Positions 33,154 to 42,313 of a stretch of 64,000 bases of DNA are shown one piece after another (positions within the stretch are counted from its first letter, which is position 1; each line of letters begins with the position of its first letter). Below the pieces are notes generated by a model. It was given only the letters and a program-made list of their open reading frames with translations, made no database searches and was not told where the DNA came from. The DNA is taken from the NCBI GenBank assembly GCA_035765195.1, contig DASTYC010000050.1, positions 241,032 to 305,031 of the forward strand, in the 5' to 3' direction. The translations under genes and the position numbers were made by a program. The stretch is from CALAED01 sp035765195. GTDB taxonomy: Bacteria > Actinomycetota > Actinomycetes > Streptosporangiales > Streptosporangiaceae.

Positions 33154-34312
33154 CCGTCAACGGCAGCCCTTCGGTGAAATGCGGGCGGAGCCGATTTTCG
33201 ACCATGGTCAGGGCGGCGGCGATGGCCATGTGCATGTCGAGGTATTTGTACGTGCCGAGGCGCCCGCCGAACAGGACGCCGGCTTCGCGGGCCGCCATTT
33301 CCCGGTAACGGCCGAGACGCGCTCGGTCCTGCGGTGTGTTGATCGGGTAGTAGGGCTCGTCGCCGCGTGCGGCGAAGCGCGAGTATTCCCGCATGATCAC
33401 CGTCTTGTCGGCCGGATACCAGGCGCGCTCCGGATGGAAATGGCGGAATTCGTGGATCCGCGTGTACGGGACGTCCTCGTCGGCGTAGTTCATGACCGGC
33501 GTGCCCTGGAAGTCGCCCACCGGCTCCACGGACAGCTCGAAGTCGAGCGTGCGCCAGCCCAGTTCGCCCGCCGCGAAGCCGAAATAGCGGTCCAGGGGGC
33601 CGGTGTAGACGACGGGCACATTGCCGGCGGCGTCGAGGTCGAAGAAGTCGGTGCCCAGCTTGATCTCGATACCGCGATGGTCGGCGATGCGCTCGAGCAG
33701 CGCGGTGTAACCGTCGACCGGCAGGCCCTCGTAGGTGTCGCTGAAGTAGCGATTGTCGAAGGTGTAGCGCACCGGGAGCCGCGTGATGATTTCCGGCGGC
33801 AGCTCCTTGGGGTCGGTTTGCCATTGCTTGGCGGTGTAGCCGCGGATGAACGCCTCGTACAGCGGCCTGCCGATCAGCGAGATGGCCTTTTCCTCCAGGT
33901 TGCGGGGCGGTCTCCCGGCGCCGCCGCCCGCCTCCGCCGCCTGCTCGGCGATGAGCGCGCGGGCCTCGCCCGGCGACATGGCGCGACCGAAGTACTCGCA
34001 GATCGTGGCCAGGTTGATCGGCAGTGAGTAGACCCGGCCCTTGAAGATGGAAAAGACCCGGTGCCGGTAGGACGTGAACGACGTGAAGCGATTCACATAC
34101 CGCCACACCTTCTCGTTGGAGGTGTGGAACAGATGCGCGCCGTAGCGGTGGATCTCGATTCCGGTCTCCGGCTCGATCTCGCTGTAGGCGTTCCCGCCGA
34201 TGTGATCCCTGCGTTCCACCACCAGGACCCGCAGGCCGAGTTCCGCGGCGCAGCGCTCGGCCACCGTCAGCCCGAACAGGCCCGAGCCGGCCACCACGAG
34301 ATCGACGTTCAC
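33140..34312 (-). CDS. glf: UDP-galactopyranose mutase
   Basis: A 390-residue flavoenzyme, the usual Glf length. It interconverts UDP-galactopyranose and UDP-galactofuranose, supplying the donor for the GlfT enzymes nearby. FAD-binding GSGLFG is at the N-terminus, followed by VVERRDHIGGNAY. Diagnostic Glf segments include HRYGAHLFHTSNEKVW, FIRGYTAKQWQTDPKELP, RYTFDNRYFSDTYEGLP and the C-terminal GRLGTYKYLDMH. The start is GTG 34312, which overlaps the preceding glycosyltransferase stop by 4 nt (GTGA); the frame stays open far upstream only as a shadow. Translation is probably coupled with that gene. The 3' end overlaps the sulfotransferase gene on the other strand. Confidence 0.95.
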   Translation of the reverse strand: MNVDLVVAGSGLFGLTVAERCAAELGLRVLVVERRDHIGGNAYSEIEPETGIEIHRYGAHLFHTSNEKVWRYVNRFTSFTSYRHRVFSIFKGRVYSLPINLATICEYFGRAMSPGEARALIAEQAAEAGGGAGRPPRNLEEKAISLIGRPLYEAFIRGYTAKQWQTDPKELPPEIITRLPVRYTFDNRYFSDTYEGLPVDGYTALLERIADHRGIEIKLGTDFFDLDAAGNVPVVYTGPLDRYFGFAAGELGWRTLDFELSVEPVGDFQGTPVMNYADEDVPYTRIHEFRHFHPERAWYPADKTVIMREYSRFAARGDEPYYPINTPQDRARLGRYREMAAREAGVLFGGRLGTYKYLDMHMAIAAALTMVENRLRPHFTEGLPLTVTRA

Positions 34313-35196
34313 GCGTCCGCCTGCTTCACCGGCGCGGGTGAGCCGATCCGGGTGCGGCGGCGCTCGCGGCGCAGACCGTACGGCGCGACCAGCCGCCGGT
34401 AGACGGGACGGCGGATCCAGGTCGGCACGAGCCGGTAACCACCACGGATGCTGACATTTCGGATGTACTGCATGCGCGACGTAAAACCGCTTCCGAACAG
34501 CTCGCGCTGGAGGCGCAGTTCCGCTCTCAGCAGCCCCAGCCCGCCCCGCCGCTCGTACGCCCCGTTGCCCACCCGGTAGTACACGAGCGGCTCGGGCACG
34601 TTGGTGACGGACGCGCCCGCCGCGATCATGCGGACGAACAACCAGTAGTCCTCCATCAGCGGCACGTCCCCGTAGCCGCCCGCCACGAGCACGGCGCTGC
34701 GCCGGTAGACGACGGTCGGATGGTTGAACGGGTCGTGCAGCCGCGCGTAGGCGGCGATCTTGGCCGGGTCGGCCAGCGGCGTACGGCGCCCGACGATGTC
34801 GCCGAGGTCGGCGCCGAACTCCAGCATGCCCGCGCCGACGAGGTCCGCGCCCCGCTCGATGAGCGGGATCTGCACCTCGAACCGGTGCGGCATCGCCACG
34901 TCGTCGGCGTCCATACGGGCGACGATGTCGTGGTGGCTCGCACCCAGCCCGGCGTCCAGCGCCGGGCCGAGACCGCGGTTGAGGTCCAGCGGGAGATAGG
35001 TGACCGGGACGGGGCTGCGAGCGCGCAACTCGCGGAGGCACGCATCGAGCTCGGGGCCGACCCGGCCGTCCCGGACCAGGACGACCTGGGCGGGGCGGCG
35101 GGTTTGAGCATCGACCGCGCTGTGAAAAGCACTCCGGACGTGATCCGCACGATCACCGCCATAGACGGTGAACAGCAGGGAGAACGGTTCGCCCAT
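34309..35196 (-). CDS. GT2 family glycosyltransferase
   Basis: A 295-residue GT-A glycosyltransferase of family 2. The N-terminal donor site includes LLFTVYGGD and VLVRDG, then LPLDLNRGLGPALDAG, and the metal motif ARMDADDVAMPHRFEVQ has a DADD (DXD) core. MEDYWLFVRMIAAGA holds the ED acceptor base. Its sugar and acceptor are unknown; position next to glf, with a 4-nt overlap, suggests an early or side-chain step of the same surface glycan. The C-terminus is basic and probably membrane-associated. ATG 35196 has no clear ribosome site, and a leaderless mRNA from the divergent promoter region is possible. Confidence 0.85.
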   Translation of the reverse strand: MGEPFSLLFTVYGGDRADHVRSAFHSAVDAQTRRPAQVVLVRDGRVGPELDACLRELRARSPVPVTYLPLDLNRGLGPALDAGLGASHHDIVARMDADDVAMPHRFEVQIPLIERGADLVGAGMLEFGADLGDIVGRRTPLADPAKIAAYARLHDPFNHPTVVYRRSAVLVAGGYGDVPLMEDYWLFVRMIAAGASVTNVPEPLVYYRVGNGAYERRGGLGLLRAELRLQRELFGSGFTSRMQYIRNVSIRGGYRLVPTWIRRPVYRRLVAPYGLRRERRRTRIGSPAPVKQADA

Positions 35197-35257
35197 AATT
35201 GGAGTTGGACTCCCCCCGATTTTCGGTTGCTAGTGGCTAAAGTGCCGTCAGATGGCG

Positions 35258-35271
35258 CATACAGCCGTATG
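35258..35271. promoter_or_regulatory. Dyad in the divergent glycosyltransferase promoter region
   Basis: CATAC-AGCC-GTATG (35258-35271) is a perfect dyad in the AT-rich 161-nt gap between the divergent GT2 and GlfT1-like genes. The position suits a shared regulator of both transcription units. The regulator is unknown. Confidence 0.3.
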
Positions 35272-35357
35272 TGAGATACCTGAGTGACCATCCTGGTTTA
35301 CGCGATTCGAGATTGTTACGGGAAGTTTTCTTATTGAGTGCGGAGCGGAGTTTTCCG

Positions 35358-36323
35358 ATGCCTCTTCGTGTAGTCGCGGTCGTGGTCACGCACAATCGCC
35401 GAGACCTGCTCGCCGAGGCGCTCACGGCGGTCGAGGCGCAGACGCGGCCGCCCGATCACGTGGTCGTCGTGGACAACGCATCCACCGACGGCACCGCGGA
35501 CCTCATGGGGACGCGATCCCGCGCCGCAGCCATGCCCGTCGAGCTCATCCGGCTGCGGCGCAACAGCGGCGGCGCCGGCGGGTTCGCCGTCGGCCTCTGC
35601 CGCGCCCTCGAACTGGCGGCGGATGCGATCTGGCTGCTCGACGACGACGCCGTCGCCACCCCCGGCGCGCTCGAGGCGCTCGTCGCGGCACACGACGACG
35701 CGGTCGTGGTCGCCAGCCGGGTGCTGTGGACCGACGGCGCCGACCACCCGATGAACACGCCCCGCTCCCGGCCGTCCCCGCATCCCGGCCGTGCGCGCAT
35801 CCGATCGGCGTCGTTCGTGTCCGTTCTGGTGGACGCCGCCGCGGTCCGCGAACGCGGCCTGCCCGTCGCCGACTACTTCCTGTGGAACGACGACTTCGAG
35901 TTCACCGCGCGCCTGTTGCGCGGCCGCTCGGGTCTGCTGTGCCGCGACAGCGTCGTCGTGCACAAGACCAGGTCACGTGAGTTCGACCCGACCGCCCGGT
36001 TCTTCTACGAGGTCCGCAACAAGATCTGGTTGTTCACCCGGAGCCCGTGCCTGGCGCCCGGCGAGCGCCTGCTCTACGCCGGGTCCACGCTGCGCCGCTG
36101 GATCGTCGCGTTCGCCCGGTCGCGCCGCCGCGCCGAACTGTGCGGCGAGCTTGCCAGGGGCCTGTGGGCCGGCATCCGCACCCGCCCCCGGCCCACCGAG
36201 GAGATCCTGCGCGACCTCCGCCCCCCGGGGGTCAGTCCTTGCAGACGTCCTGTTTCGGCGAGACCTCGCCGCCGACCTTGGGGATGGCGACGTTCTGGAG
36301 CCGTACGCCGCCTCGGCCGATAA
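35358..36323 (+). CDS. GlfT1-like galactofuranosyltransferase
   Basis: A 321-residue GT2 protein resembling GlfT1, the enzyme that adds the first galactofuranose residues to the lipid-linked primer. Features are VVVTHNRRDLL at the N-terminus, VVDNASTDGT, the NSGGAGGFAVG donor segment, the DDD metal motif (95-97), the acceptor motif LWNDDFEF (175-182) and a VVHKT histidine (202). ATG 35358 is chosen for CGGAG 7 nt upstream; the open frame reaches back to 35271 without one. The last 92 nt overlap the convergent LCP gene. This makes the final 30 residues (Arg/Pro-rich) unusual and perhaps a recent read-through extension. Confidence 0.8.
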   Translation: MPLRVVAVVVTHNRRDLLAEALTAVEAQTRPPDHVVVVDNASTDGTADLMGTRSRAAAMPVELIRLRRNSGGAGGFAVGLCRALELAADAIWLLDDDAVATPGALEALVAAHDDAVVVASRVLWTDGADHPMNTPRSRPSPHPGRARIRSASFVSVLVDAAAVRERGLPVADYFLWNDDFEFTARLLRGRSGLLCRDSVVVHKTRSREFDPTARFFYEVRNKIWLFTRSPCLAPGERLLYAGSTLRRWIVAFARSRRRAELCGELARGLWAGIRTRPRPTEEILRDLRPPGVSPCRRPVSARPRRRPWGWRRSGAVRRLGR

Positions 36324-37731
36324 CGAGATAGACCATGCCTTTGGCGCCCTTCGGATCGGCCACGGGGTTGGCCTCGGGAATGAGCGCCGCCAGCGCGGCC
36401 GCCTGCTGCCCGGCGCCGGGGCCGTAGCGGATCTGCGTCGTGTCGGCCGGGGGCCGGGCGGTCACCTTCGCCACGGCGAAGCCGTGCGCCTTGAGCTGCG
36501 CGACCGCCGGTCTGGCCGACTCGGCCGGGCCGAGGACGGTGACCTTGACCTTGCCCGGCTTGGGCAGCGGCCGATTCGCGGCCGCTCCCGGCGGAACCGC
36601 CGTGGGCGACGCCGCCGGGGCCGCCGGCATGGTGGCGTCCTGGCGGATCGCCTCGAACAGCGGGCCCGCGTGCGCCATGTCCCACTGCACGCGGTTCGGG
36701 TCCTTGGGATAGGTCCGCGTCGGCACCGTGACGAACCGCACGGTGCCCGCGCTCATCCCCTTGAGGCTGCTCGCGAGCTTCCTCATGACCGAGAACGTGA
36801 ACTCGTCGTCGGTGGAGATCGACTTGGTCACCGCGTCGAGGAAGCTGTAGGTCCTGGCGGGATTGGCGAGCATGCCGGTGCTCGTCGCCTTGTTCACGAC
36901 CGAGGCCATGAACCGTTGCTGGCGCTGGATGCGCTCCAGGTCGGAGCCGTCGCCGAGCGAGTAGCGGGCGCGGACGTACCCCAGCGCCTGGTCGCCCTTG
37001 ACCACCTGGCGGCCGGCCTTCAGCCTGAGGTCGGCCCGCGGGTCGTTCACCGCCTGGGACACGCAGATCTCCACGCCGCCGAGCGCGTCCACCACACGCT
37101 TGAACCCGGCGAAGTCGATCTGCGCGTAGTGGTCGATGTGGATGTTGGTGAGCGACTCGAGCGTCTTCCAGGTGCAGGTCGCGCCGCCGACCGCGAAGGC
37201 CGCGTTGAGCTGGCCGAACCGTGCCGCCGCCATGGTGCCGTTCCGCTGCTCGCACGCCGGGATCCGCACCATGGAATCGCGCGGGAAGCTGACCGCGACC
37301 GCCCGGTCCCGGTTCGGCGACAGGTGCAACAAGATCGTGGTGTCGGAGCGTTGTCCGCTGATATCGGGCGACCAGTACTGTCTGTTCGCGCCGTCCCTGG
37401 AGTCGGAGCCGAGCAGCAGGATGTTCATCGACTTGTTGAGCTTCGCCGGCCGGTTCGGGCCGAGCTGGTCGGTAACGTGCTCCTTGCGGACGTTGCGTTG
37501 CAGCTTTTGGTAGAGGATGTACGCGGTGACGCTCGTGCCCACGAGGGCGACGGCGAGGCCGACGCTCACCCAGCCGAGCACGCGCCGCAGACGCCGCCGT
37601 TGGCGGGGTCGCGGTTCCGTGCCGGTTCCGGGCTCGCTCGTCTCGGCTGTCTCACCAGGTTCGCCAGGATTGCCGGTTTTGTCTTTGTGGTGGGGGTCCG
37701 TCGCTTCCGCTGGTCTGTCCCGCTCGGCCAT
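36232..37731 (-). CDS. LCP (LytR-CpsA-Psr) glycopolymer ligase
   Basis: A 499-residue membrane-anchored protein. A disordered charged N-terminus (about 45 residues) precedes one membrane span (VLGWVSVGLAVALVGTSVTA). The LCP domain covers about 95-310: LLLGSDSRDG, RSDTTILLHL and SFPRDS carry the conserved Asp/Arg residues that hold pyrophosphate-linked polyprenyl substrates, and YVRARYSLGDGSDLERIQRQ is the second signature. A LytR_C domain follows (about 400-480). LCP enzymes attach surface glycans from lipid carriers to peptidoglycan, so it could ligate the galactan made by the neighbouring genes. It shares 92 nt with the GlfT1-like gene on the other strand. Confidence 0.92.
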   Translation of the reverse strand: MAERDRPAEATDPHHKDKTGNPGEPGETAETSEPGTGTEPRPRQRRRLRRVLGWVSVGLAVALVGTSVTAYILYQKLQRNVRKEHVTDQLGPNRPAKLNKSMNILLLGSDSRDGANRQYWSPDISGQRSDTTILLHLSPNRDRAVAVSFPRDSMVRIPACEQRNGTMAAARFGQLNAAFAVGGATCTWKTLESLTNIHIDHYAQIDFAGFKRVVDALGGVEICVSQAVNDPRADLRLKAGRQVVKGDQALGYVRARYSLGDGSDLERIQRQQRFMASVVNKATSTGMLANPARTYSFLDAVTKSISTDDEFTFSVMRKLASSLKGMSAGTVRFVTVPTRTYPKDPNRVQWDMAHAGPLFEAIRQDATMPAAPAASPTAVPPGAAANRPLPKPGKVKVTVLGPAESARPAVAQLKAHGFAVAKVTARPPADTTQIRYGPGAGQQAAALAALIPEANPVADPKGAKGMVYLVIGRGGVRLQNVAIPKVGGEVSPKQDVCKD

Positions 37732-37900
37732 CGCACCCCACCGTCAGTTGTACGAAACCGGCACGTCCCCCGGGTCGTGCCGCCCCTACCGCGCGCAAAT
37801 CCTTATGTGACCTGCATGGCGGTTCGTGCCACTTTACTGGAGATTGTGCCGACGTGGCCTGGCGCGAAACGCGGACCGCCGAGGTGGAAGACTTCGGGCT

Positions 37901-39115
37901 ATGACCCGCGCCACCGTCAGCGTCGACGACATCCGCGCGGCCCACGCGCTGCTGGCCGATGTCGTCGTGGCCACGCCCCTGTTGCACTCCCGCTACCTGT
38001 CCGGCCAGGTCGGCGGCCCCGTCTATCTCAAGTGCGAGAACCTGCAGCGCGCCGGCTCGTTCAAGGTACGCGGCGCGTACGTCCGCATCGCCAACCTGAG
38101 CGACGCCGAGCGGGCGTGCGGAGTGGTCGCGGCCAGCGCCGGCAACCACGCCCAGGGCGTGGCGCTCGCCGCCGCTCTGCTCGGCAGCAAGGCCACCGTC
38201 TACATGCCCGAGGGCGCGCCGCTGCCGAAGGTGGCGGCGACCAAGTCGTACGGCGCCGACGTCGTCCTGCACGGCCCGACGGTCGACGGGTGCCTGACCG
38301 CGGCGCGCGAACACGCCGACGAGCACGGCGCCATCTTCATCCACCCGTTCGACCACCCCGACATCGTGGCCGGGCAGGGCACGATCGGGCTGGAGATCCT
38401 CGACCAATGCCCCGACGTCCGCACCGTGGTCGTGGCCGTCGGCGGCGGCGGGCTGGCGGCGGGCATCGCGGCGGCGATCAAGGACACCCGGCCCGATGTG
38501 AAGATCATGGGAGTGCAGGCCAAGCGCGCGGCGGCATTCCCGCCGTCACTGGCCACCGGCCATCCCGTCCGCGTCGACGTCGGCCCGACGATGGCCGACG
38601 GCATCGCGGTCGGCCGGCCAGGCGACCTCACCTACGCGATGGTGTCCCGGCTCGTCGACGCCGTCGTGACGGTCTCGGAGGAGTCGCTCGCCCAGGGCCT
38701 GCTGGCCTGCCTCGAACGCTCCAAGCAGGTCGTCGAGCCGGCAGGGGCCGCCGGGGTGGCGGCCATGCTGGAGCATTCGTACGCCTTCGAACCGCCGGTG
38801 GTGGCCGTGCTGTCGGGCGGCAACATCGACCCGCTGCTGCTGGCGAAGGTGCTGCGCCACGGGCTTTCGGCCGCCGGCCGCTACCTGGTGTTCCGGGTGC
38901 GGCTGTCGGACCGGCCGGGCGCGCTGGTCATCTTGCTGAGCGAGCTGGCCGAACTCGGCGTCAACGTGCTCGACGTGACCCACGAACGGGTGGCCGCGCG
39001 GCTGCCGGTCGACGAGGTCGAGGTGCTGCTGCACGTCGAGACCCGCGGCCCCGACCACTGCGACGAGGTGCTCGACCGCCTGCGCGCCAGCGGCTACACG
39101 CTGAGCTTCACCTGA
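37901..39115 (+). CDS. ilvA: Threonine ammonia-lyase (biosynthetic-type, ACT domain)
   Basis: A 404-residue PLP enzyme that deaminates threonine to 2-oxobutyrate, the first step towards isoleucine. The PLP lysine is in ENLQRAGSFKVRGAY, SAGNHAQGVAL follows, and the glycine-rich phosphate loop is VAVGGGGLAAGIA. A single ACT-like regulatory domain occupies about residues 330-404 (FRVRLSDRPGALVILLSELA). The length, with one ACT domain, fits the short form also used catabolically, so the precise role is open. ATG 37901 gives the family-like start MTRATVSVDDIRAAH; upstream open sequence is shadow. It is monocistronic. The next gene is convergent, 39 nt away. Confidence 0.92.
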   Translation: MTRATVSVDDIRAAHALLADVVVATPLLHSRYLSGQVGGPVYLKCENLQRAGSFKVRGAYVRIANLSDAERACGVVAASAGNHAQGVALAAALLGSKATVYMPEGAPLPKVAATKSYGADVVLHGPTVDGCLTAAREHADEHGAIFIHPFDHPDIVAGQGTIGLEILDQCPDVRTVVVAVGGGGLAAGIAAAIKDTRPDVKIMGVQAKRAAAFPPSLATGHPVRVDVGPTMADGIAVGRPGDLTYAMVSRLVDAVVTVSEESLAQGLLACLERSKQVVEPAGAAGVAAMLEHSYAFEPPVVAVLSGGNIDPLLLAKVLRHGLSAAGRYLVFRVRLSDRPGALVILLSELAELGVNVLDVTHERVAARLPVDEVEVLLHVETRGPDHCDEVLDRLRASGYTLSFT

Positions 39116-39154
39116 CGCCCGGCCGCCCGCGAGGCCCGGCTGCGGCGAGCCGGC

Positions 39155-40600
39155 TCAGCCGGACGGCTTGCCCGCGGTGAAGGCCCAGGCCTGGAAGAGC
39201 GGGCCCAGATCCTTGCCGGACAGCCGCTCGGCGAAGGCGATGAAGTCGGCCGTGGTCACGTTGCCGTAGCGATGCTCGGCCGGCCAGCGCCGCAGCAGCG
39301 TGAAGAAGGCGGCGTCACCGATGGCCTTGCGCACCATGTGCAACGTCATCGCGCCGCGGTCGTAGACCGTCTCGTGGAAGATGTTGTCGCGGCCCGGGTC
39401 GGCCATGACCGGCTTCCACACCGCCGCGCTCGGGCCCTGCTCGTAGGTCTCGTCGAACAGCTGCTGCGCGGTCTTGCCGCCCGACCGTTCGCTGTAGAGC
39501 CACTCGGCGTACGTCGCGAAGCCCTCGTTGAGCCAGATGTCCTTCCAGAACGCGGGTGTGACGCTGTCGCCGTACCACTGGTGGGCGAGTTCGTGTGCGA
39601 GCAGCCCGCCGCTCGGGTTCACGCCGGGGGTGCGGCGGTCGTACACCGGCCGGCCCTGGGTCTCCAGGGCGTAGCCCACGCCCGCCTGATCGGCGATGCC
39701 TCCGGTGGAGGTGAACGGGTAGCGGCCGAACAACGTCTGCTCCCAGTCGACGACGCCCGCGGTCTGGCTGTGGAAGTCGGCCGGCTGCGACGCGGTCGTG
39801 ACGACCTGTGGGTCGATGGCGGTGATGTTGGGGATGCCGCTCGGCGTCCGGCCCGACGTCACCGTGTACCTGCCGATCGCGACCATGGACAGCTCGCTGG
39901 ACATCGGCTGGCGCATCGCCCACCGGTAGGTGGTCTGATCGCCGTGCCGCCGCCGGCCCATCGGATCGCCGTTGGCCAGCGCGGTCAGTGAGCCGGGCAC
40001 CGTGATGGCGTAGGTGTAGGTGGCCTTGTCGCGTGGCGTGTCGTTGACCGGGTACCACGTGGCGGCGCCGATCGGCTGGTTGAGGGCCACAGCGCCGTCG
40101 TTGGTGGCGACCCAGCCGGACAGGCCGAGCGCGGGATCGTCGATCTTCTCGGGCACGCCGGCGTACGACACCGTGGTGGTGAAGCCGGCGCCCTTGCGCA
40201 GCCCGCGGGCCGGCGTGACGACGAGTTCCTGGGTGCCGCCGCGGGCGAAGGACGCCGGCCGGCCGTCGACGGTCAGCTTGCTGATCGTCAGCGGGCCCTG
40301 GAAGTCGAGGTCGAAGCGCGAGAGGTTCTGGGTGGCCCGGGCGAAGATCCGGGCGGTGCCGGTCAGCCGCTTGGTCGTCGGGTCGTAGGCCAGGACCAGG
40401 TCGTAATGGCCGACGTCGTAACCCCCGTTCCCCATGTCCGGGAAATAGGGATCGCCGGTGCCGGGCGCCCCCGGCGTGAAGCCCTCGGCGGCCGCGCCCG
40501 TGGTGCCCATGGCGCCCAGCAGGCCCGTCGCGACCAGCGTCGCGGTGACCGCGGCGCCCGTGGCGCCGCCCCATCTGGTGAAGGTTCTGCCGCTTGACAT
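39155..40600 (-). CDS. Secreted M1 family metallopeptidase (copy 1 of 3)
   Basis: A 481-residue secreted zinc aminopeptidase-like protein. The signal peptide (GAAVTATLVATGLLGAMGTT) ends near AAAEG. Next comes the GNGGYDVGHYDLVLAYDP beta-domain opening typical of M1. The zinc site is HELAHQWYGD (HExxH) with the third ligand Glu in WLNEGFATYAEW. The GAMEN-type motif is not obvious; ALETQGRPVYD occupies the corresponding place, as in the two paralogues. ATG 40600 is fixed by AGGAAACGAGGGA upstream. It is the downstream-most of three consecutive M1 genes on this strand. Short C-terminal helices replace the long M1 C-terminal domain, as usual for this secreted group. Confidence 0.88.
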   Translation of the reverse strand: MSSGRTFTRWGGATGAAVTATLVATGLLGAMGTTGAAAEGFTPGAPGTGDPYFPDMGNGGYDVGHYDLVLAYDPTTKRLTGTARIFARATQNLSRFDLDFQGPLTISKLTVDGRPASFARGGTQELVVTPARGLRKGAGFTTTVSYAGVPEKIDDPALGLSGWVATNDGAVALNQPIGAATWYPVNDTPRDKATYTYAITVPGSLTALANGDPMGRRRHGDQTTYRWAMRQPMSSELSMVAIGRYTVTSGRTPSGIPNITAIDPQVVTTASQPADFHSQTAGVVDWEQTLFGRYPFTSTGGIADQAGVGYALETQGRPVYDRRTPGVNPSGGLLAHELAHQWYGDSVTPAFWKDIWLNEGFATYAEWLYSERSGGKTAQQLFDETYEQGPSAAVWKPVMADPGRDNIFHETVYDRGAMTLHMVRKAIGDAAFFTLLRRWPAEHRYGNVTTADFIAFAERLSGKDLGPLFQAWAFTAGKPSG

Positions 40601-40710
40601 GCGTCCCTCGTTTCCTGCGTCGCGCTTGCACGCCCGCGTGCGGCGAAATCGTCGCACCGCGAACGCCACACTGCAAGATCATCAACAAACCGGGCCGGCG
40701 CCGGACAGAC

Positions 40711-40736
40711 GCCGGGCGCGGCTGACCGCGCCCGGC
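40711..40736 (-). terminator. Hairpin terminator between M1 genes
   Basis: GCCGGGCGCGG (40711-40721) pairs perfectly with CCGCGCCCGGC (40726-40736) around a CTGA loop, 16 nt after the stop of the second M1 gene. The three M1 genes are therefore probably separate transcription units, at least here. Confidence 0.75.
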
Positions 40737-40751
40737 ATCGGCCGGCAGGCC

Positions 40752-42221
40752 TCACCAACGGCGCGGCTTGCCCTTCTCATAGAGCCAGACCCGGAACAGC
40801 CGGCGCAGCGGCCGGTGCGAGATCTGCTCGGCGAGCGCGATGAACTGCGACGTTCGCACGTTGCCGTCGCGGTGCCGGGCCGCCCACTCGCGCATGATGG
40901 TGAAGAACGCCGGCGAGCCGACGCGGTCACGCAGCGCCTGCAGCGCCATCGCGCCCCGGATGTAGACCGAGTAGCCGAACATGTCGTTCCTGCCGGGCCG
41001 CCCCGGCGGCGGCCGGAAGATCGGCGAGGTGGCCGGTTGCGCGTAGTAACGCTTGAAGATCTTCCTCGTCGTGGTCTTGTGCCGGTACTCGTGCCACATC
41101 CACTCGGCGTAGGTGGCGAAGCCCTCGTTCAGCCAGATGTCCTGCCAGTTGGACAGGCTCACGCTGTCGCCGTACCACTGGTGGGCGAGCTCATGGACGA
41201 TGAAGTCCTCGTCGGGTGCGAACCCCGCGTACACGGGCCGCTCCTGGCTCTCCAGGGCGTAGTCGAGGCGCGGGTCGTCGACGATGCCGCCCGCGGTGCT
41301 GAAGGGATACGGCCCGAAGATCTTGCTCTCCCACGCGACCGCGGCGATCGTGGTCCGGTGCAGCCGCTTCGCCGCCCGGCGCAGCGTCGGGTCCACCGCG
41401 GTGATCACGGGCGTCTTGCCCACCGCGCCGCGCTGGACGGCGAACTTGCCGATCGCGATCATGGCCAGGTAGGTGGCCATCGGCGACCGTTCGTTCCACA
41501 CGTACGTCGTGGTGCCGCGGCCGGCGACGGGCGGGCTCGGCGCTCCGTTCGCGAGCACCCGAAGCCCCTTGGGGACCGTCACCCGGAAGGTGAAGGTCGC
41601 CTTGTCGCTGGGGTGGTCGTTGCACGGCAGCCAGGTCGGCGCGCCGTCCGGCTCGGCCACCACGAGCGCCCCGTCGCGGGCCGGCACCCAGCCGTAGGTG
41701 CCCAGCGCGTTGTTGCGCAGCGGTCCCGGCCGGCCCGCGTATCGCACGATCGTGGTGAACCCGGCGCCGCTGCGCAGGCCCGTCGCCGGCCTGACCGTGA
41801 GCTCCTGGCCGCGCCGGCGGTACGTGGCCTTCGCGCCGTCCACGGTGATCGAGAGGATCTTCGGGCCCCGGTAGTCGAGGTTGAAGGCGGACAGATCCTG
41901 GGTCGCGGTCGCCGCGATCGTGACGGCGGCGACGACCCGCTTGCGCCGCGGGAAGAAACGGAGATCGACGACGTAGTTCCCCACGTCGTAGCCGCCGTTG
42001 CCGGCGTTCGGGAAGTATGTGTCCCGCACGCCCGCGGCGCCCACGCCGCCGGCGTGTCGCGCCCGCGCGGCCGGATCATGGGCCGCCCGCCCTTCCGAGG
42101 GGGCGGCCGGCGTCATCGCCCGCGATGTGGACACCTCGACGGCCCCGTCGGTGCCGTCGACGACCAGCACTACGCATGCGGCGACCGACACTGCGACCCC
42201 GCGACCAATTAGCACGTTCAT
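40752..42221 (-). CDS. Secreted M1 family metallopeptidase (copy 2 of 3)
   Basis: A 489-residue paralogue of the flanking genes. A short N-terminal hydrophobic stretch (GVAVSVAACVVLVVDG) should export it. NAGNGGYDVGNYVVDLRF opens the beta-domain; zinc motifs are HELAHQWYGD and WLNEGFATYAEW. The ALESQERPVYAG segment aligns with copies 1 and 3. It has the basic ending KGKPRRW. ATG 42221 is the best start; no strong ribosome site is seen, and the frame extends to 42263 without a better signal. Compared with its siblings it has more Arg and a longer mature N-terminus (about 45 extra residues). Confidence 0.87.
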   Translation of the reverse strand: MNVLIGRGVAVSVAACVVLVVDGTDGAVEVSTSRAMTPAAPSEGRAAHDPAARARHAGGVGAAGVRDTYFPNAGNGGYDVGNYVVDLRFFPRRKRVVAAVTIAATATQDLSAFNLDYRGPKILSITVDGAKATYRRRGQELTVRPATGLRSGAGFTTIVRYAGRPGPLRNNALGTYGWVPARDGALVVAEPDGAPTWLPCNDHPSDKATFTFRVTVPKGLRVLANGAPSPPVAGRGTTTYVWNERSPMATYLAMIAIGKFAVQRGAVGKTPVITAVDPTLRRAAKRLHRTTIAAVAWESKIFGPYPFSTAGGIVDDPRLDYALESQERPVYAGFAPDEDFIVHELAHQWYGDSVSLSNWQDIWLNEGFATYAEWMWHEYRHKTTTRKIFKRYYAQPATSPIFRPPPGRPGRNDMFGYSVYIRGAMALQALRDRVGSPAFFTIMREWAARHRDGNVRTSQFIALAEQISHRPLRRLFRVWLYEKGKPRRW

Positions 42222-42313
42222 CCGGCACACGTTGGCGGGGACCGCGGGGCGGCGTCGCGGCACCTGCCGGGGCTTTCCACAGCTCTTGCTGCCGGTTCAC
42301 CGCCGGGAGACCA

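Noticed and set aside
35791..39180. 1129-codon plus-strand frame across several genes
   Set aside because: It is antisense to the LCP gene and out of frame with the GlfT1-like and threonine deaminase genes; its composition is low-complexity Arg/Ala.
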